DNA of 64,000 nt from Enterococcus sp. 5H (GTDB lineage: Bacteria; Bacillota; Bacilli; Lactobacillales; Enterococcaceae), in the NCBI RefSeq assembly GCF_028128615.1, contig NZ_AMDP01000018.1, positions 1 through 64,000 on the forward strand, read 5' to 3'. Position numbers and translations under genes: made by a program. A model generated the notes under the pieces. The model saw nothing but the letters and a program-made list of their open reading frames with translations. It made no database searches and was not told where the DNA came from. Position 1 is the first letter of the stretch; each line of letters opens with the position of its first letter. Shown one piece after another: positions 26,087-35,628 of this stretch.

Positions 26087-27268
26087 ATGAAAAAATTTAA
26101 ACGGATACATGTTGTGGTAATGGATTCAGTAGGTATTGGTGAAGCGCCTGATGCTAACGAATTTGACGATTTTGATGTAGATACACTTGGACATATTGCA
26201 AGAGAAATGAATGGTTTAGCTCTTCCGAATATGGGAAATTTAGGTTTATCTAATATCAGAGAAATCGCTGGCGTAGAAAAAGCAGTCAAACCAATCGGCT
26301 ATTTTACAAAAATGCAGGAGACATCTGCAGGTAAAGATACAATGACGGGGCATTGGGAGATTATGGGATTGTTTATTGATAAACCATTCCGAGTTTTTCC
26401 TGACGGATTTCCAGAAGAGTTGTTACAAAAGATTGAAGATTTTTCTGGTCGAAAAATTATTGGGAATAAAGCAGCAAGCGGGACAGAAATTTTAGATGAG
26501 CTTGGTGAAGAGCAGTTGAAAACAGGTGCGTTAATTGTATATACGTCGGCAGATTCTGTTTTGCAAATTGCAGCAAATGAAGAAATTATCCCAATAGAAG
26601 AATTGTATCGTATTTGCGAATATGCCAGAGAAATTACTAGAGATGAACCTTATATGCTAGGTAGGATCATTGCTCGACCGTTTGTTGGAACCTCTAAGGA
26701 AACCTTCAAAAGGACTGCAAACCGCCATGATTATGCTTTAAAACCATTTGATAAAACAGTAATGGATACATTGAAAGAAAATGGTTTGGATTCAATTGCT
26801 TTAGGAAAGATCTCAGATATTTTTGATGGTGAAGGAGTTACTGAAGCAATTCGAACAGTTTCAAATATGGATGGTATGGACAAATTTATCGAATTACTTG
26901 ATAAAGATTTCCGTGGAATGAGTTTTCTAAATCTAGTTGATTTTGATGCTGCATTTGGTCATCGACGTGATCCTTTAGGATATGGCCAGGCGTTACAAGA
27001 ATTTGACGGACGATTGCCAGAGGTTTTTGAAAAGTTACAAGAAGATGATTTGTTAATAATCACAGCCGATCACGGAAATGATCCGACATATAAAGGAACA
27101 GATCATACAAGAGAATATGTTCCATTGCTCGTTTACTCCAAACGTTTTACCCAAGGCTGTGAATTAGATTTACGTGAAACATTTTCAGATATAGGGGCGA
27201 CAGTGGCAGATAATTTTGAGCTGCCAATGCCAAAATATGGTACGAGCTTTTTAGGAGAACTAAAATAA
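26087..27268 (+). CDS. deoB: Phosphopentomutase
   Basis: Interconverts (deoxy)ribose-1-phosphate and (deoxy)ribose-5-phosphate, linking phosphorolysis by Pdp to DeoC. 393 residues, alkaline-phosphatase superfamily. Metal ligands are visible in [14 protein letters not shown], the catalytic Thr in [22 protein letters not shown], and [19 protein letters not shown]. It lies 30 bp after nupC and 20 bp before pdp. No hydrophobic or regulatory additions. Confidence 0.96.
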   Translation: MKKFKRIHVVVMDSVGIGEAPDANEFDDFDVDTLGHIAREMNGLALPNMGNLGLSNIREIAGVEKAVKPIGYFTKMQETSAGKDTMTGHWEIMGLFIDKPFRVFPDGFPEELLQKIEDFSGRKIIGNKAASGTEILDELGEEQLKTGALIVYTSADSVLQIAANEEIIPIEELYRICEYAREITRDEPYMLGRIIARPFVGTSKETFKRTANRHDYALKPFDKTVMDTLKENGLDSIALGKISDIFDGEGVTEAIRTVSNMDGMDKFIELLDKDFRGMSFLNLVDFDAAFGHRRDPLGYGQALQEFDGRLPEVFEKLQEDDLLIITADHGNDPTYKGTDHTREYVPLLVYSKRFTQGCELDLRETFSDIGATVADNFELPMPKYGTSFLGELK

Positions 27269-27288
27269 AAAAAGGAACGGTGATAAAA

Positions 27289-28587
27289 ATGAGAATGGTT
27301 GATGTAATTGAAAAGAAACGAAATGGTTTAGAATTAACAAAAGAAGAAATCCAATTTTTTGTTGATGGTTATACAGATGGGAAAATTCCTGATTACCAAG
27401 CAAGTGCTTTATTAATGGCGATTTTTTTCCAAGATATGACAGATGAGGAGCGTGCCAACTTAACTCTTGCTATGGTTGATTCTGGTGATGTAATCGATTT
27501 ATCTGGAATTGAAGGTGTCAAAGTTGATAAACATTCAACTGGTGGTGTGGGCGATACAACTACCTTAGTGTTAGCTCCGCTTATTGCAGCATTGGATATT
27601 CCGTTTGCTAAAATGTCGGGACGCGGTTTAGGTCATACAGGTGGAACCTTAGATAAATTAGAATCATTTGACGGTTTCCATATTGAAATTAGCGATGAAG
27701 AGTTTATTAACATTGTCAACAAAGATAAAATTGCTGTTATTGGTCAATCTGGTAATCTAACCCCAGCTGATAAAAAGCTTTATGCATTGCGTGATGTGAC
27801 GGGGACTGTAAGTTCAATCCCGCTAATTGCTGGTTCTATCATGAGCAAGAAGATCGCTGCTGGTGCAGATGCTATTGTTTTAGATGTTAAAACAGGTGCT
27901 GGAGCATTTATGAAAACAGAAGAAGATGCTGAGAAATTAGCAGAAGCAATGGTTCGTATTGGTAATCTAGTGGGGCGTAAAACGATGGCGATTATTTCTG
28001 ATATGTCACAACCACTTGGCAGAGCTATTGGGAATTCACTAGAAATCAAAGAAGCAATTGATACATTGAAAGGCAATGGACCAGAAGATTTAAATGAACT
28101 TGTGTTAACGTTAGGTAGCCAAATGGTCGTTTTAGCTGGTAAAACAGATTCTCTAGACGAAGCACGTCAAATGTTACTTGGTGTAATTGCAGATGGTTCA
28201 GCCTTAGATAAGTTTGCTGTGTTTGTTAAGAATCAAGGTGGAAATCCAGAATGGGTAAAAAATCCAGATTTATTGCCACAAGCTGAATATACGTTTGAAG
28301 TGACTGCGGATAAAGACGGAGTCGTCTCTGAAATCGTGGCAGATGCAATTGGTGTTGCAGCAATGAAACTTGGTGCAGGTCGTGCAACCAAAGAAGATGA
28401 AATTGATTTAGCTGTTGGTTTAGTATTAAACAAAAAAATCGGTGATTCTGTAAAAGCTGGTGAGTCACTTGTAACTATTCATGCCAACAAAACAGATGTT
28501 TCAGAAGTTGAAGCGATGATTAAAGAGAATATCAAAATCGGTACAGCCGGTAAAGCACCAACCTTAGTTTATAAGCAAATCTCATAA
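27289..28587 (+). CDS. pdp: Pyrimidine-nucleoside phosphorylase
   Basis: Phosphorolyses uridine, thymidine and deoxyuridine to base plus (deoxy)ribose-1-phosphate. 432 residues with the thymidine-phosphorylase signature ([17 protein letters not shown]) and the [12 protein letters not shown] phosphate-binding loop. The ATG at 27289 is preferred over the GTG at 27280 because AAAGGAACG precedes it at suitable spacing and family members begin MRMVD. Last gene of the deo operon; no purine nucleoside phosphorylase follows. Confidence 0.95.
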   Translation: MRMVDVIEKKRNGLELTKEEIQFFVDGYTDGKIPDYQASALLMAIFFQDMTDEERANLTLAMVDSGDVIDLSGIEGVKVDKHSTGGVGDTTTLVLAPLIAALDIPFAKMSGRGLGHTGGTLDKLESFDGFHIEISDEEFINIVNKDKIAVIGQSGNLTPADKKLYALRDVTGTVSSIPLIAGSIMSKKIAAGADAIVLDVKTGAGAFMKTEEDAEKLAEAMVRIGNLVGRKTMAIISDMSQPLGRAIGNSLEIKEAIDTLKGNGPEDLNELVLTLGSQMVVLAGKTDSLDEARQMLLGVIADGSALDKFAVFVKNQGGNPEWVKNPDLLPQAEYTFEVTADKDGVVSEIVADAIGVAAMKLGAGRATKEDEIDLAVGLVLNKKIGDSVKAGESLVTIHANKTDVSEVEAMIKENIKIGTAGKAPTLVYKQIS

Positions 28588-28637
28588 AATAGTTGAGAAT
28601 TGTTGATAATAAAAACGCGCATGCAACATAGTTAAGG

Positions 28638-28680
28638 AAGAACCTGACAGATTCGAGTATCATCGGATTATCGGGTTCTT
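28638..28680 (+). terminator. Candidate terminator of the deo operon
   Basis: AAGAACCTGA (28638-28647) pairs with TCGGGTTCTT (28671-28680) with one mismatch; only a short pyrimidine tract follows. Confidence 0.5.
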
Positions 28681-28831
28681 TCTTCCTATATATAAAGAAA
28701 CAATGATTTTGAAGTTCTATTCTAGAAATTGTACAATAGATATGTGATAACAAACAATGATTTTTTACGTGATTGTCAGGCTGAGATCATTATTGTACGG
28801 AAGTACAAGATAAAATTCATTCTTAAGTCCT

Positions 28832-28860
28832 ATGACAAACAATAAAAAAGAAGGCATAAT
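28832..28860 (+). promoter_or_regulatory. Promoter of liaXYZ
   Basis: ATGACA (28832-28837), 17 bp, CATAAT (28855-28860). The sequence TCTTAAGTCCTATGAC just upstream and overlapping the -35 could be the LiaR site, because liaX is LiaR-controlled in E. faecalis. I cannot fix the box by eye. Confidence 0.5.
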
Positions 28861-28914
28861 AGGTACATAAGGAAAACACCCTCGGGTGAAAAATTTGCTA
28901 AGGAGGCAATTTCC

Positions 28915-30513
28915 ATGAAAGAAAGAGAACGCGTATTAGACTTAGTTAAAAAAGGTATCCTATCTTCAGAGGAAGCTTTAGTCTTATTAGAAAACATGGC
29001 AACTGAAAAAGATGAAAAACAAATCAAAAAAGTTGCAGACCAAGTAAATGTAACAAACCCAACTGCTGACACAAAAGAAAATGATAAAGTTGTAGATTTA
29101 TTAAATAAGTTAGAAAATCCAAAAGAAGAAGTTGTAGAACCTGAGATTTCTGACGAAGATGTTAAAGCCAAAGAGCAAGAAGATCACGAACGTTTAGAAA
29201 AAATTCTAGATGACTTAGCAACTGAAGCCAATCGTGCTTCTGTTGAACTTGATGAAATTAATGCTGAAATCGCTGGTGTTAAAGAAGAAATCAAAGAAGC
29301 GCAAGAACAATTGATGGAATTAAACACTAAAGAAGAATTAGACACTTTAACAGACCAAGATTTAGCCCAAAGAGCTTCTTTAGAAGAAGAGGTCAAAACA
29401 TTAGAAGATTCATTAGATGAAAGAATGCAAGAAAAAATTGCATTAGAAGCGGAACTAAAAAATATTCGTAAAGAACAATGGTCTGGAACTAAAGATCGGG
29501 TTGCTTCAAAATTTGACATTCCTGATGATTGGAAAGATCAAGCAACAGATACAATTAACCAAGTTGGCGAAAAAATGAGCGAAGCTGGTTCTCAATTAGG
29601 TTCATTCCTTAAGAAAACATTCAATTCATTTACTGAAACAATGAATGATAATATGGAATGGAAAGACGTTAGCTTTAAAGTTCCTGGTGTGGCAACAACG
29701 AAATTCGATCACGAATTCAATTATCCAACTCCTCAAGCAAGTTTGATTGATGTTAAAGTTGCTAATGGAAATATTGTTTTCAAAACTTGGGATCAACCAG
29801 ACCTTAAAGTAGAAGGAAAAATCAAGCTTTATGGTAAAATGGATGCCGAAACACCACTTGAGGCTTTCTTAGAAAGAAGCCAAATCGATGTGGATGATGA
29901 AGTAATCTCATTCCAAATTCCTAATAAACGTGTCCGTGCGGATCTAATCTTCTATTTGCCGGAACGTACGTATGACCATGTTGCGATTAAATTGCTTAAT
30001 GGCAACGTCACAGTAGAATCATTGAAAGCTAAAGATGTTTATACTAAATCAACAAATGGGTCAATCACATTCAATAAAATTGATGCTACTATGCTCGAAG
30101 TTGAAGGTGTAAATGGTGATATCAAAGTACTAGATGGTGAAATTTTAGACAATATCATTGAAACAGTAAACGGTACAGTAACAGTTGCTGCAACTCCGCA
30201 AACAATTGCTGTATCACTAATCAATGGTGATGTACGAATTACAACTAAAGAAAAAGGTCTACGTAAAGTTGAAGCAAGTTCTGTAAATGGAAATGTGAAA
30301 ATTGCATTACCGAGTGAACTAGGAATTGAAGGAACTGTGAAGACAAGCCTAGGCAGTATTAACAGTCGCTTGAGTGAGTACGAAGTGATTCGTGAGAAAA
30401 AAGAAAGAACCAATCAATTACTACAATTTAGACGAGTAAATGATGATGATATGGCGCAAATCAACGCATCTACAACAACAGGAAACATTTATTTAAAAGA
30501 CACAGATAAATAA
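28915..30513 (+). CDS. liaX: Daptomycin-sensing surface protein LiaX
   Basis: Surface-exposed and secreted sensor of antimicrobial peptides and daptomycin in E. faecalis; its C-terminal domain represses and its N-terminal domain promotes the LiaFSR envelope-stress response. 532 residues. N-terminal helical module (MKERERVLDLVKKGILSSEEALVLLENM), a long acidic coiled coil at about 85-190, and a C-terminal DUF4097 beta-helix at about 255-525 with repeated LLNGNVTVE and SVNGNVKIALP-like turns. No signal peptide is visible, as is known for LiaX. Followed by liaY and liaZ. The ATG has GGAGGCAA upstream. Confidence 0.92.
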   Translation: MKERERVLDLVKKGILSSEEALVLLENMATEKDEKQIKKVADQVNVTNPTADTKENDKVVDLLNKLENPKEEVVEPEISDEDVKAKEQEDHERLEKILDDLATEANRASVELDEINAEIAGVKEEIKEAQEQLMELNTKEELDTLTDQDLAQRASLEEEVKTLEDSLDERMQEKIALEAELKNIRKEQWSGTKDRVASKFDIPDDWKDQATDTINQVGEKMSEAGSQLGSFLKKTFNSFTETMNDNMEWKDVSFKVPGVATTKFDHEFNYPTPQASLIDVKVANGNIVFKTWDQPDLKVEGKIKLYGKMDAETPLEAFLERSQIDVDDEVISFQIPNKRVRADLIFYLPERTYDHVAIKLLNGNVTVESLKAKDVYTKSTNGSITFNKIDATMLEVEGVNGDIKVLDGEILDNIIETVNGTVTVAATPQTIAVSLINGDVRITTKEKGLRKVEASSVNGNVKIALPSELGIEGTVKTSLGSINSRLSEYEVIREKKERTNQLLQFRRVNDDDMAQINASTTTGNIYLKDTDK

Positions 30514-30551
30514 ATGTGTAGAACGATGATTCAGTAACACGTGTCAACTCG

Positions 30552-30586
30552 TTGAACAATAGTTAAAATGTTTAACTATTGTTCAA
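30552..30586. repeat. Perfect 16-bp stem-loop between liaX and liaY
   Basis: TTGAACAATAGTTAAA (30552-30567) is the exact reverse complement of 30571-30586 with a 3-nt loop. An A-rich rather than T-rich stretch follows, so it is not a standard intrinsic terminator; it may act in RNA processing or stability. Confidence 0.8.
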
Positions 30587-30656
30587 TGGAAAATAAAAAA
30601 AAGGATGATTCTTCATCCATTCTATTGTAAAATCTATGTGATGAGAGGTGAAAAAA

Positions 30657-30977
30657 ATGAGAAAACGATTGACGAAATCTCCTAATAATGTGGTATTAAC
30701 AGGAACCTTAGCAGGGATTGCAGAATGGTTAGGGATCGATCCAACAATTGTACGTGTAATTTATGTGGTAGCTAGCTTTATCTTTATCGGCAGTCCAATT
30801 ATCTTATACATTGTTTTAGCTGTATTAATCCCTTCAGGTAGAAGTCGAAATAATACCGGCTACGGACATCAAAATCAATATAACAGAAATACCCGCAATC
30901 CAAATCCTTATGCAAAAGATCAAAAACAAAGAAAACAAGCTGAAAAAGTGAATGATGATGACTGGAGTGACTTTTAA
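30657..30977 (+). CDS. liaY: LiaY, PspC-domain membrane protein
   Basis: 106-residue membrane protein. The PspC domain fills residues 1-62 (RKRLTKSPNNVVLTGTLAG, AEWLGIDPTIVRVIYVVASF) with one or two membrane helices. A hydrophilic Asn/Arg/Gln-rich tail (about 65-106) follows. In E. faecalis LiaY joins LiaX signalling to cardiolipin-synthase positioning. The ATG at 30657 is chosen because GAGAGGTG lies 7 bp upstream; the GTG at 30648 overlaps that site. Its stop overlaps the liaZ start (TAATG). Confidence 0.88.
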   Translation: MRKRLTKSPNNVVLTGTLAGIAEWLGIDPTIVRVIYVVASFIFIGSPIILYIVLAVLIPSGRSRNNTGYGHQNQYNRNTRNPNPYAKDQKQRKQAEKVNDDDWSDF

Positions 30978-31336
30978 TGACATACTTTCAACGTTTGATC
31001 GTTAATACGTTGACGTTTGTTTCACTCGCAGTAATTTTTCCTAATATGATTTTTGTGAGTAGTATTTGGATGGCAATCATTGCCGCATTTGTTCTCTCAA
31101 TTTTGAATATGTTGGTGAAGCCAGTGTTGACGATTTTGTCACTTCCACTTACACTACTTACATTTGGATTGTTTAGTTTTATTGTGAATGCTGCGATTTT
31201 GAAAATGACTTCTTCTTTTGTTGGAGAAATGAACTTTGGTTTTTCTAGCTTTGGAGCAGCTATTTTGATGGCAGTAGTCATGTCTTTAGTTAACATGATC
31301 GTTAGTGAACGGAATATGAATAAATATCAAGGATAA
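30977..31336 (+). CDS. liaZ: LiaZ, phage-holin-family membrane protein
   Basis: 119-residue protein with four predicted membrane helices, belonging to the Phage_holin_4_2 (YvlD) family, although nothing else here suggests a prophage. Typical features are MLVKPVLTILSLPLTLLTFGLF and the FIVNAAILKM segment. Third member of the liaXYZ operon, translationally coupled to liaY by TAATG. The operon ends in a convergent terminator shared with the minus-strand GIY-YIG gene. Confidence 0.88.
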   Translation: MTYFQRLIVNTLTFVSLAVIFPNMIFVSSIWMAIIAAFVLSILNMLVKPVLTILSLPLTLLTFGLFSFIVNAAILKMTSSFVGEMNFGFSSFGAAILMAVVMSLVNMIVSERNMNKYQG

Positions 31337-31366
31337 AAAAACAGCTCAATGCTGATTATTCTCAAG

Positions 31367-31408
31367 AAATGAGTCATGCTACACTTTCGGGTGCGGCATG
31401 ACTCATTT
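31367..31408. terminator. Bidirectional terminator between liaZ and the GIY-YIG gene
   Basis: AAATGAGTCATGC (31367-31379) pairs perfectly with 31396-31408. A TTTATTT tract follows on the plus strand. Read in the other direction it can end the minus-strand gene whose stop codon it touches. Confidence 0.8.
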
Positions 31409-32379
31409 TATTTAGTGAACAAATCAGTCAAATCAAATACATGACATTCTTTATGCTGGTTAATATAGCCATATAAGATATTAATAAAATCAACTTGTTC
31501 TTTTGTAAAGTGCGTAATTCTTTCTGGTCGTTCTTTGGGCAGAATTTTATTGGCTAATTCATCTGGTGTATATTTAGCAAAAGTTTGCTTAGTGAGTATA
31601 CGGCTACTTAGTACGCGCCCTTGATAAATTAAATAATATTTTATTTTCTTACCAAAAGGGAGGACAAGTAGTTGCCAATCATTTTGACTAGCTAAAACAA
31701 GTTTTTGATTTTGTTTAAAAAAGCGAGTAATAAATTGCCAATCTTCGCGAAATTTTAAGGCTTTTTCAAACGAATAATTATCAGATGCTGAGATCATTTT
31801 TTCTTCTAAACGTTTTTGCGGTTGTTGTCCTTTAAAGTTAAATGCGTTCAGTAATTCAGTTGTGATTATGTTTTGCGCAACTGGTTTTTGTTGTTCAGAA
31901 GTAAAATTTTGTTGCCAGTAATTTTGTGGATTTAAGTTGTATAATTCTTCTAAAATCCGTTTTAACTCAGCTAGTCTTCGATTTGTAGAAAAAGGGCCAA
32001 AGCAATTTTGATTTTTGGGTGTTGTTATGATATTCAGCTTAATTTCACCATTTTCGCTAGCAATCTCAATATATCTATATTTTTCAAAAGCATTCATCTG
32101 ACGATTGTAGATTGGACGATAAGTTTGTATTAGCTGGCATTCCAGTAAAAGAGCATCAAGTTCGGTATCGACTTCAATTATATCAAAATCAGCAAGTTGC
32201 TGGATTAACCGTAGTGTTTTGCGAGAATGACTTTTATTCTTGATAAAATAACTACTAACTCGTTCACGCAATTTTTTGGCTTTACCAACATAAATAATCG
32301 ACCCATGCAGATCTCTCATTAAATATACGCCTGGAGATAATGGTAATTTTTTTGCTTGTTCTTTTAAATTTTTTTTCAT
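31408..32379 (-). CDS. GIY-YIG nuclease, UvrC N-terminal-like
   Basis: 323 residues. The N-terminal GIY-YIG endonuclease domain is UvrC-like (LPLSPGVYLMRDLHGSIIYVGKAKKLRERVSSYF split over the two beta strands, then a catalytic Arg and Glu region LLECQLIQTYRPIYN). A UVR-like helix pair follows near 195-225 (ISASDNYSFEKALKFREDW). The RNase H-like 5' nuclease and HhH domains of full UvrC are absent, so it resembles Cho-type alternative 3' incision nucleases. Start taken at 32379 (MKKNLKEQ) by comparison with UvrC; an upstream ATG at 32418 adds 13 residues and cannot be excluded. Confidence 0.82.
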   Translation of the reverse strand: MKKNLKEQAKKLPLSPGVYLMRDLHGSIIYVGKAKKLRERVSSYFIKNKSHSRKTLRLIQQLADFDIIEVDTELDALLLECQLIQTYRPIYNRQMNAFEKYRYIEIASENGEIKLNIITTPKNQNCFGPFSTNRRLAELKRILEELYNLNPQNYWQQNFTSEQQKPVAQNIITTELLNAFNFKGQQPQKRLEEKMISASDNYSFEKALKFREDWQFITRFFKQNQKLVLASQNDWQLLVLPFGKKIKYYLIYQGRVLSSRILTKQTFAKYTPDELANKILPKERPERITHFTKEQVDFINILYGYINQHKECHVFDLTDLFTK

Positions 32380-32563
32380 GGAAACACATCCAATAGACTG
32401 TTTTTTTATGAACGCCATTACATAACCTAAGTATACAAATTAATTGCTGGTTATGCCAACTCAAAGAGACCAACTGAGATGAAAGATTTATGTAAATATA
32501 CGGCTGATTATTTACACGAAAGAATAACAATTAGTTTAATGGCTAGTAACTTCTTAGCTGAAA

Positions 32564-32572
32564 TGATAAAAT
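32564..32572 (+). promoter_or_regulatory. Extended -10 promoter of hprK
   Basis: TGATAAAAT (TGn plus TAAAAT) at 32564-32572, without a good -35, 33 bp before the start codon. Confidence 0.4.
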
Positions 32573-32605
32573 AAAACGAGTAGAAGAAAGGGAAGGTCGA
32601 TAAAC

Positions 32606-33541
32606 ATGGAAGAAGTTGTCAAAATACATCAACTGGTAAAAAAGCTTTCTTTAGAAGTTGTCTATGGTGATGAGGAAAGTTTAAATAGAGAAATTACAAC
32701 TGGCGATATTTCACGTCCCGGTTTAGAATTAACAGGTTATTTTAATTATTATCCGCATAATCGCTTACAGTTATTTGGTAGTAAAGAAATTACGTTTTCT
32801 GAACGCATGATTCAGGAAGAACGTTTAATGGTTATGCGTCGGTTATGTGAAAAAGATACTCCGGCTTTTATCATCTCTAGAGGATTAGAAGCACCAGCAG
32901 AAATGGTTCAAGCAGCGAAAGAAAAAGGTTTGGCTGTTTTACGCTCACCTATTTCAACGTCTAGACTATTGGGCGAATTATCCAGCTATTTAGATAGCCG
33001 CTTAGCAACAAGAACAAGTGTCCATGGCGTTTTAGTTGATGTTTACGGACTTGGTGTTTTGATTCAAGGTGACAGCGGCATCGGTAAAAGTGAAACTGCA
33101 CTTGAATTGATTAAAAGAGGGCACCGTTTAATTGCTGATGATCGGGTTGATGTTTATCAACAAGATGAACTAACTGTCGTGGGTGAACCGCCTAAAATTT
33201 TACAACATCTAATTGAAATCCGCGGTATTGGAATTATTGATGTAATGAACTTATTCGGTGCAAGTGCTGTTCGCGGTTTTATGCAGGTTCAATTAGTTGT
33301 TTACCTAGAAGCATGGGAAAAAGATAAAAAATATGATCGTCTAGGTTCTGATGATACGATGGTCGAGATTGCCAATGTAGATGTGCCTCAAATTAGAATT
33401 CCAGTAAAAACTGGTCGAAATGTAGCAATCATTATTGAAGTAGCAGCAATGAATTTTCGTGCGAAAACAATGGGTTATGATGCAACAAAATCTTTTGAAG
33501 ATCGCTTAACACGTTTAATCGAGGAAAATTCTGGAAATTAG
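32606..33541 (+). CDS. hprK: HPr kinase/phosphorylase
   Basis: Phosphorylates HPr at Ser46 when glycolytic intermediates are high, creating the co-repressor of CcpA, and removes the phosphate when phosphate rises. 311 residues: N-terminal domain 1-130, then the catalytic domain with the P-loop GDSGIGKSE (about 154) and the C-terminal signature [18 protein letters not shown]. First gene of hprK-lgt-gpsA-galU. Its partner ccpA lies 6 kb downstream. Confidence 0.96.
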   Translation: MEEVVKIHQLVKKLSLEVVYGDEESLNREITTGDISRPGLELTGYFNYYPHNRLQLFGSKEITFSERMIQEERLMVMRRLCEKDTPAFIISRGLEAPAEMVQAAKEKGLAVLRSPISTSRLLGELSSYLDSRLATRTSVHGVLVDVYGLGVLIQGDSGIGKSETALELIKRGHRLIADDRVDVYQQDELTVVGEPPKILQHLIEIRGIGIIDVMNLFGASAVRGFMQVQLVVYLEAWEKDKKYDRLGSDDTMVEIANVDVPQIRIPVKTGRNVAIIIEVAAMNFRAKTMGYDATKSFEDRLTRLIEENSGN

Positions 33542-33553
33542 GGAGGGAACCAA

Positions 33554-34384
33554 ATGTTAGGACAAGTAAATCCAGTTGCATTTAACCTTTTTGGTATTGC
33601 AGTGTACTGGTATGCGATTATTATCGTCTCTGGAATCGTGCTAGCCGTTTGGTTAAGTAGTAGAGAAGCTGTTCGAGTAGGACTAAAGTCAGATGACGTT
33701 GTTGATTTTATGCTGTGGGGACTGCCCAGTGCGATCATTGGCGCACGTTTGTATTATGTAATTTTTCAATGGCAAGATTATGTAGATAATCCCATAGAAA
33801 TCATTTTGACAAGAAATGGCGGGTTGGCAATTTATGGTGGTCTAATCGGTGGTGGCTTGGCATTATTCTTCTTTACAAGACATCGTTTTATTTCCACTTG
33901 GACTTTTCTTGATATAGCAGCACCGAGTGTAATTATAGCTCAAGCCATTGGTCGTTGGGGAAATTTCATGAATCATGAAGCATATGGCCCAGCAACAACA
34001 CGTTCATTTTTAGAAAGTTTGCACTTACCTAAATTTATTATTGATAACATGAATATTGATGGAACCTATCATCAGCCTACCTTTTTATATGAATCTGTCT
34101 GGAACGTCGTAGGATTTATTGTCTTGATCTTATTAAGACGGAAAAAGAATTTCTTAAAAGAAGGTGAAGTCGCATTGAGTTACGTTATTTGGTACTCATT
34201 CGGCAGATTCTTCATTGAAGGAATGCGGACGGACAGTTTGTATGCTTTTGGTAGTATTCGGGTGTCACAAATATTTTCATTAGTACTATTTTTTGGAGCG
34301 ATTATTCTACTAGTTATTCGTAGGAAAAAAGGAAATTTAAAATTCTATGATCGGGACAAAGGAACATTAAAAAAGACCATTTAG
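33554..34384 (+). CDS. lgt: Prolipoprotein diacylglyceryl transferase
   Basis: Attaches diacylglycerol to the lipobox cysteine of prelipoproteins such as PstS. 276 residues, seven membrane helices, with the Lgt signature GRWGNFMNHEAYG (conserved Arg and Asn) and the GGLAIYGGLIGG motif. GGGAGG precedes the ATG, 12 bp after hprK. Confidence 0.95.
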   Translation: MLGQVNPVAFNLFGIAVYWYAIIIVSGIVLAVWLSSREAVRVGLKSDDVVDFMLWGLPSAIIGARLYYVIFQWQDYVDNPIEIILTRNGGLAIYGGLIGGGLALFFFTRHRFISTWTFLDIAAPSVIIAQAIGRWGNFMNHEAYGPATTRSFLESLHLPKFIIDNMNIDGTYHQPTFLYESVWNVVGFIVLILLRRKKNFLKEGEVALSYVIWYSFGRFFIEGMRTDSLYAFGSIRVSQIFSLVLFFGAIILLVIRRKKGNLKFYDRDKGTLKKTI

Positions 34385-34407
34385 AACTGCCTATTCCAGT
34401 TAAGCTA

Positions 34408-34416
34408 TGGTAAAAT
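34408..34416 (+). promoter_or_regulatory. Extended -10 promoter ahead of gpsA
   Basis: TGGTAAAAT at 34408-34416 (TGn plus TAAAAT), weak -35. It would give gpsA-galU a transcript with a leader of about 165 nt containing the hairpin at 34502-34558. Confidence 0.4.
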
Positions 34417-34501
34417 AGAAGTTGAGCATGTAGGGGAATTTTACTAGCAAACATGATTGCTTTAAAAGAACAGCTTAATAATGGTCTTACTCTAAAACAA
34501 A

Positions 34502-34558
34502 CTGAGCAAACTGAGTTGGCTACTAGTAAAAGTAATTTTAAGCTAACCAAATTGCTCA
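34502..34558 (+). terminator. Attenuator-like terminator in the gpsA leader
   Basis: CTGAGCAAACTGAGTTGGCT pairs imperfectly with AGCTAACCAAATTGCTCAG, anchored by the perfect CTGAGCA/TGCTCAG ends (34502-34508 with 34552-34558), then CTTTTCTTATTTT. It may end lgt transcription or attenuate gpsA. Confidence 0.65.
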
Positions 34559-34590
34559 GCTTTTCTTATTTTGAAAGGAGATTTTCACCA

Positions 34591-35607
34591 ATGAAACAAA
34601 AAGTTGCTGTTTTAGGTCCCGGTTCATGGGGAACGGCATTGGCCCAAGTGTTAGCAGAGAATGGTCATGACGTTCGGATCTGGGGAAATAATAAAGCACA
34701 AATTGATGAAATCAATACGTATCATACGAATCGACATTATCTTCCAGATTTAGTCATTCCAGAATCAATTAAAGCTAATGAATCTTTAGAAGAATGTATT
34801 GCGGATGTTGATGCAGTTTTATTTGTTGTTCCAACAAAGGCAATCCGAACAGTCGCGCAAGAATTTACTGAAAAATGTAAAAATCAACCATTAATCATTC
34901 ACGCAAGCAAAGGCTTAGAGCAAGGCAGTCACAAACGCATATCTGAAGTACTGATGGAAGAAATTCCTCAGGAAAAAAGAAAAGGTGTCGTTGTTTTGTC
35001 TGGACCAAGTCACGCGGAAGAAGTAGCTGTTCATGATATTACTACTATCACAGCCGCTAGCGAAGATTTAGCTGATGCAACTTATGTTCAGTCGTTGTTT
35101 ATGAATGATTATTTTAGAATTTATACAAATGATGATGTTATAGGCGTAGAAACTGGTGCTGCTTTGAAAAATATTATTGCTTTAGGAGCAGGCGCAATTC
35201 ATGGACTAGGGTTTGGTGATGATGCAAAAGCTGCAATTATGACTCGCGGGCTTGCTGAAATTAGCCGTTTAGGTGTCGCGATGGGCGCAAATCCCTTAAC
35301 TTTTATTGGTCTGAGCGGAGTTGGCGATCTGATTGTTACTTGTACTAGTGTTCACTCTCGTAATTGGCGCGCAGGCAATTTACTTGGAAAAGGGCATAGT
35401 TTGGATGAAGTCCTTGAAAATATGGGCATGATAGTTGAAGGGGTATCTACAACCAAAGCTGCGTATGAGCTTTCCCAACAATTAAACGTGGATATGCCAA
35501 TTACTGAAGCAATTTATAAAGTATTATACGAAGGTCAAGATGTAAAACAAGCGGCAAAAGAAATTATGTTACGTGACGGTAAAACAGAAAATGAATTTTC
35601 TATCTAA
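34591..35607 (+). CDS. gpsA: NAD(P)-dependent glycerol-3-phosphate dehydrogenase
   Basis: Reduces dihydroxyacetone phosphate to sn-glycerol-3-phosphate for phospholipid and lipoteichoic acid synthesis. 338 residues with the N-terminal Rossmann motif [17 protein letters not shown], the catalytic Lys in [11 protein letters not shown], and [11 protein letters not shown]. The ATG at 34591 follows AAAGGAG. The frame is open for 46 codons further upstream to 34453, but that part has no ribosome site and encodes the leader hairpin, so it is not counted as coding. Confidence 0.95.
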   Translation: MKQKVAVLGPGSWGTALAQVLAENGHDVRIWGNNKAQIDEINTYHTNRHYLPDLVIPESIKANESLEECIADVDAVLFVVPTKAIRTVAQEFTEKCKNQPLIIHASKGLEQGSHKRISEVLMEEIPQEKRKGVVVLSGPSHAEEVAVHDITTITAASEDLADATYVQSLFMNDYFRIYTNDDVIGVETGAALKNIIALGAGAIHGLGFGDDAKAAIMTRGLAEISRLGVAMGANPLTFIGLSGVGDLIVTCTSVHSRNWRAGNLLGKGHSLDEVLENMGMIVEGVSTTKAAYELSQQLNVDMPITEAIYKVLYEGQDVKQAAKEIMLRDGKTENEFSI

Positions 35608-35628
35608 TAAATTAGGAGGCCAAAAGGC

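Larger units (their letters stand above)
28588..28914. other. Intergenic region between deo operon and liaX
   Basis: 327 bp. It holds the candidate deo terminator (28638-28680) and the liaX promoter (28832-28860). A small CACC-CTC-GGTG hairpin lies in the liaX leader near 28878-28888. I see no open frame with a ribosome site in the remainder. Confidence 0.6.

Noticed and set aside
28226-28468. Minus-strand open frames inside pdp
   Set aside because: Antisense shadows with leucine/histidine-rich composition and no start signals.
30977-31336. Prophage holin
   Set aside because: The holin-family label is only a family name; the gene is LiaZ in the liaXYZ operon and no phage genes surround it.
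34453-34590. 46-codon N-terminal extension of gpsA
   Set aside because: No ribosome site at the upstream ATG; the stretch encodes the terminator-like stem, and the family start is at MKQKVAVLG with AAAGGAG.
34381-34590. T-box or other known riboswitch in the gpsA leader
   Set aside because: No T-box core or specifier loop; only a simple stem with a T-rich tail.
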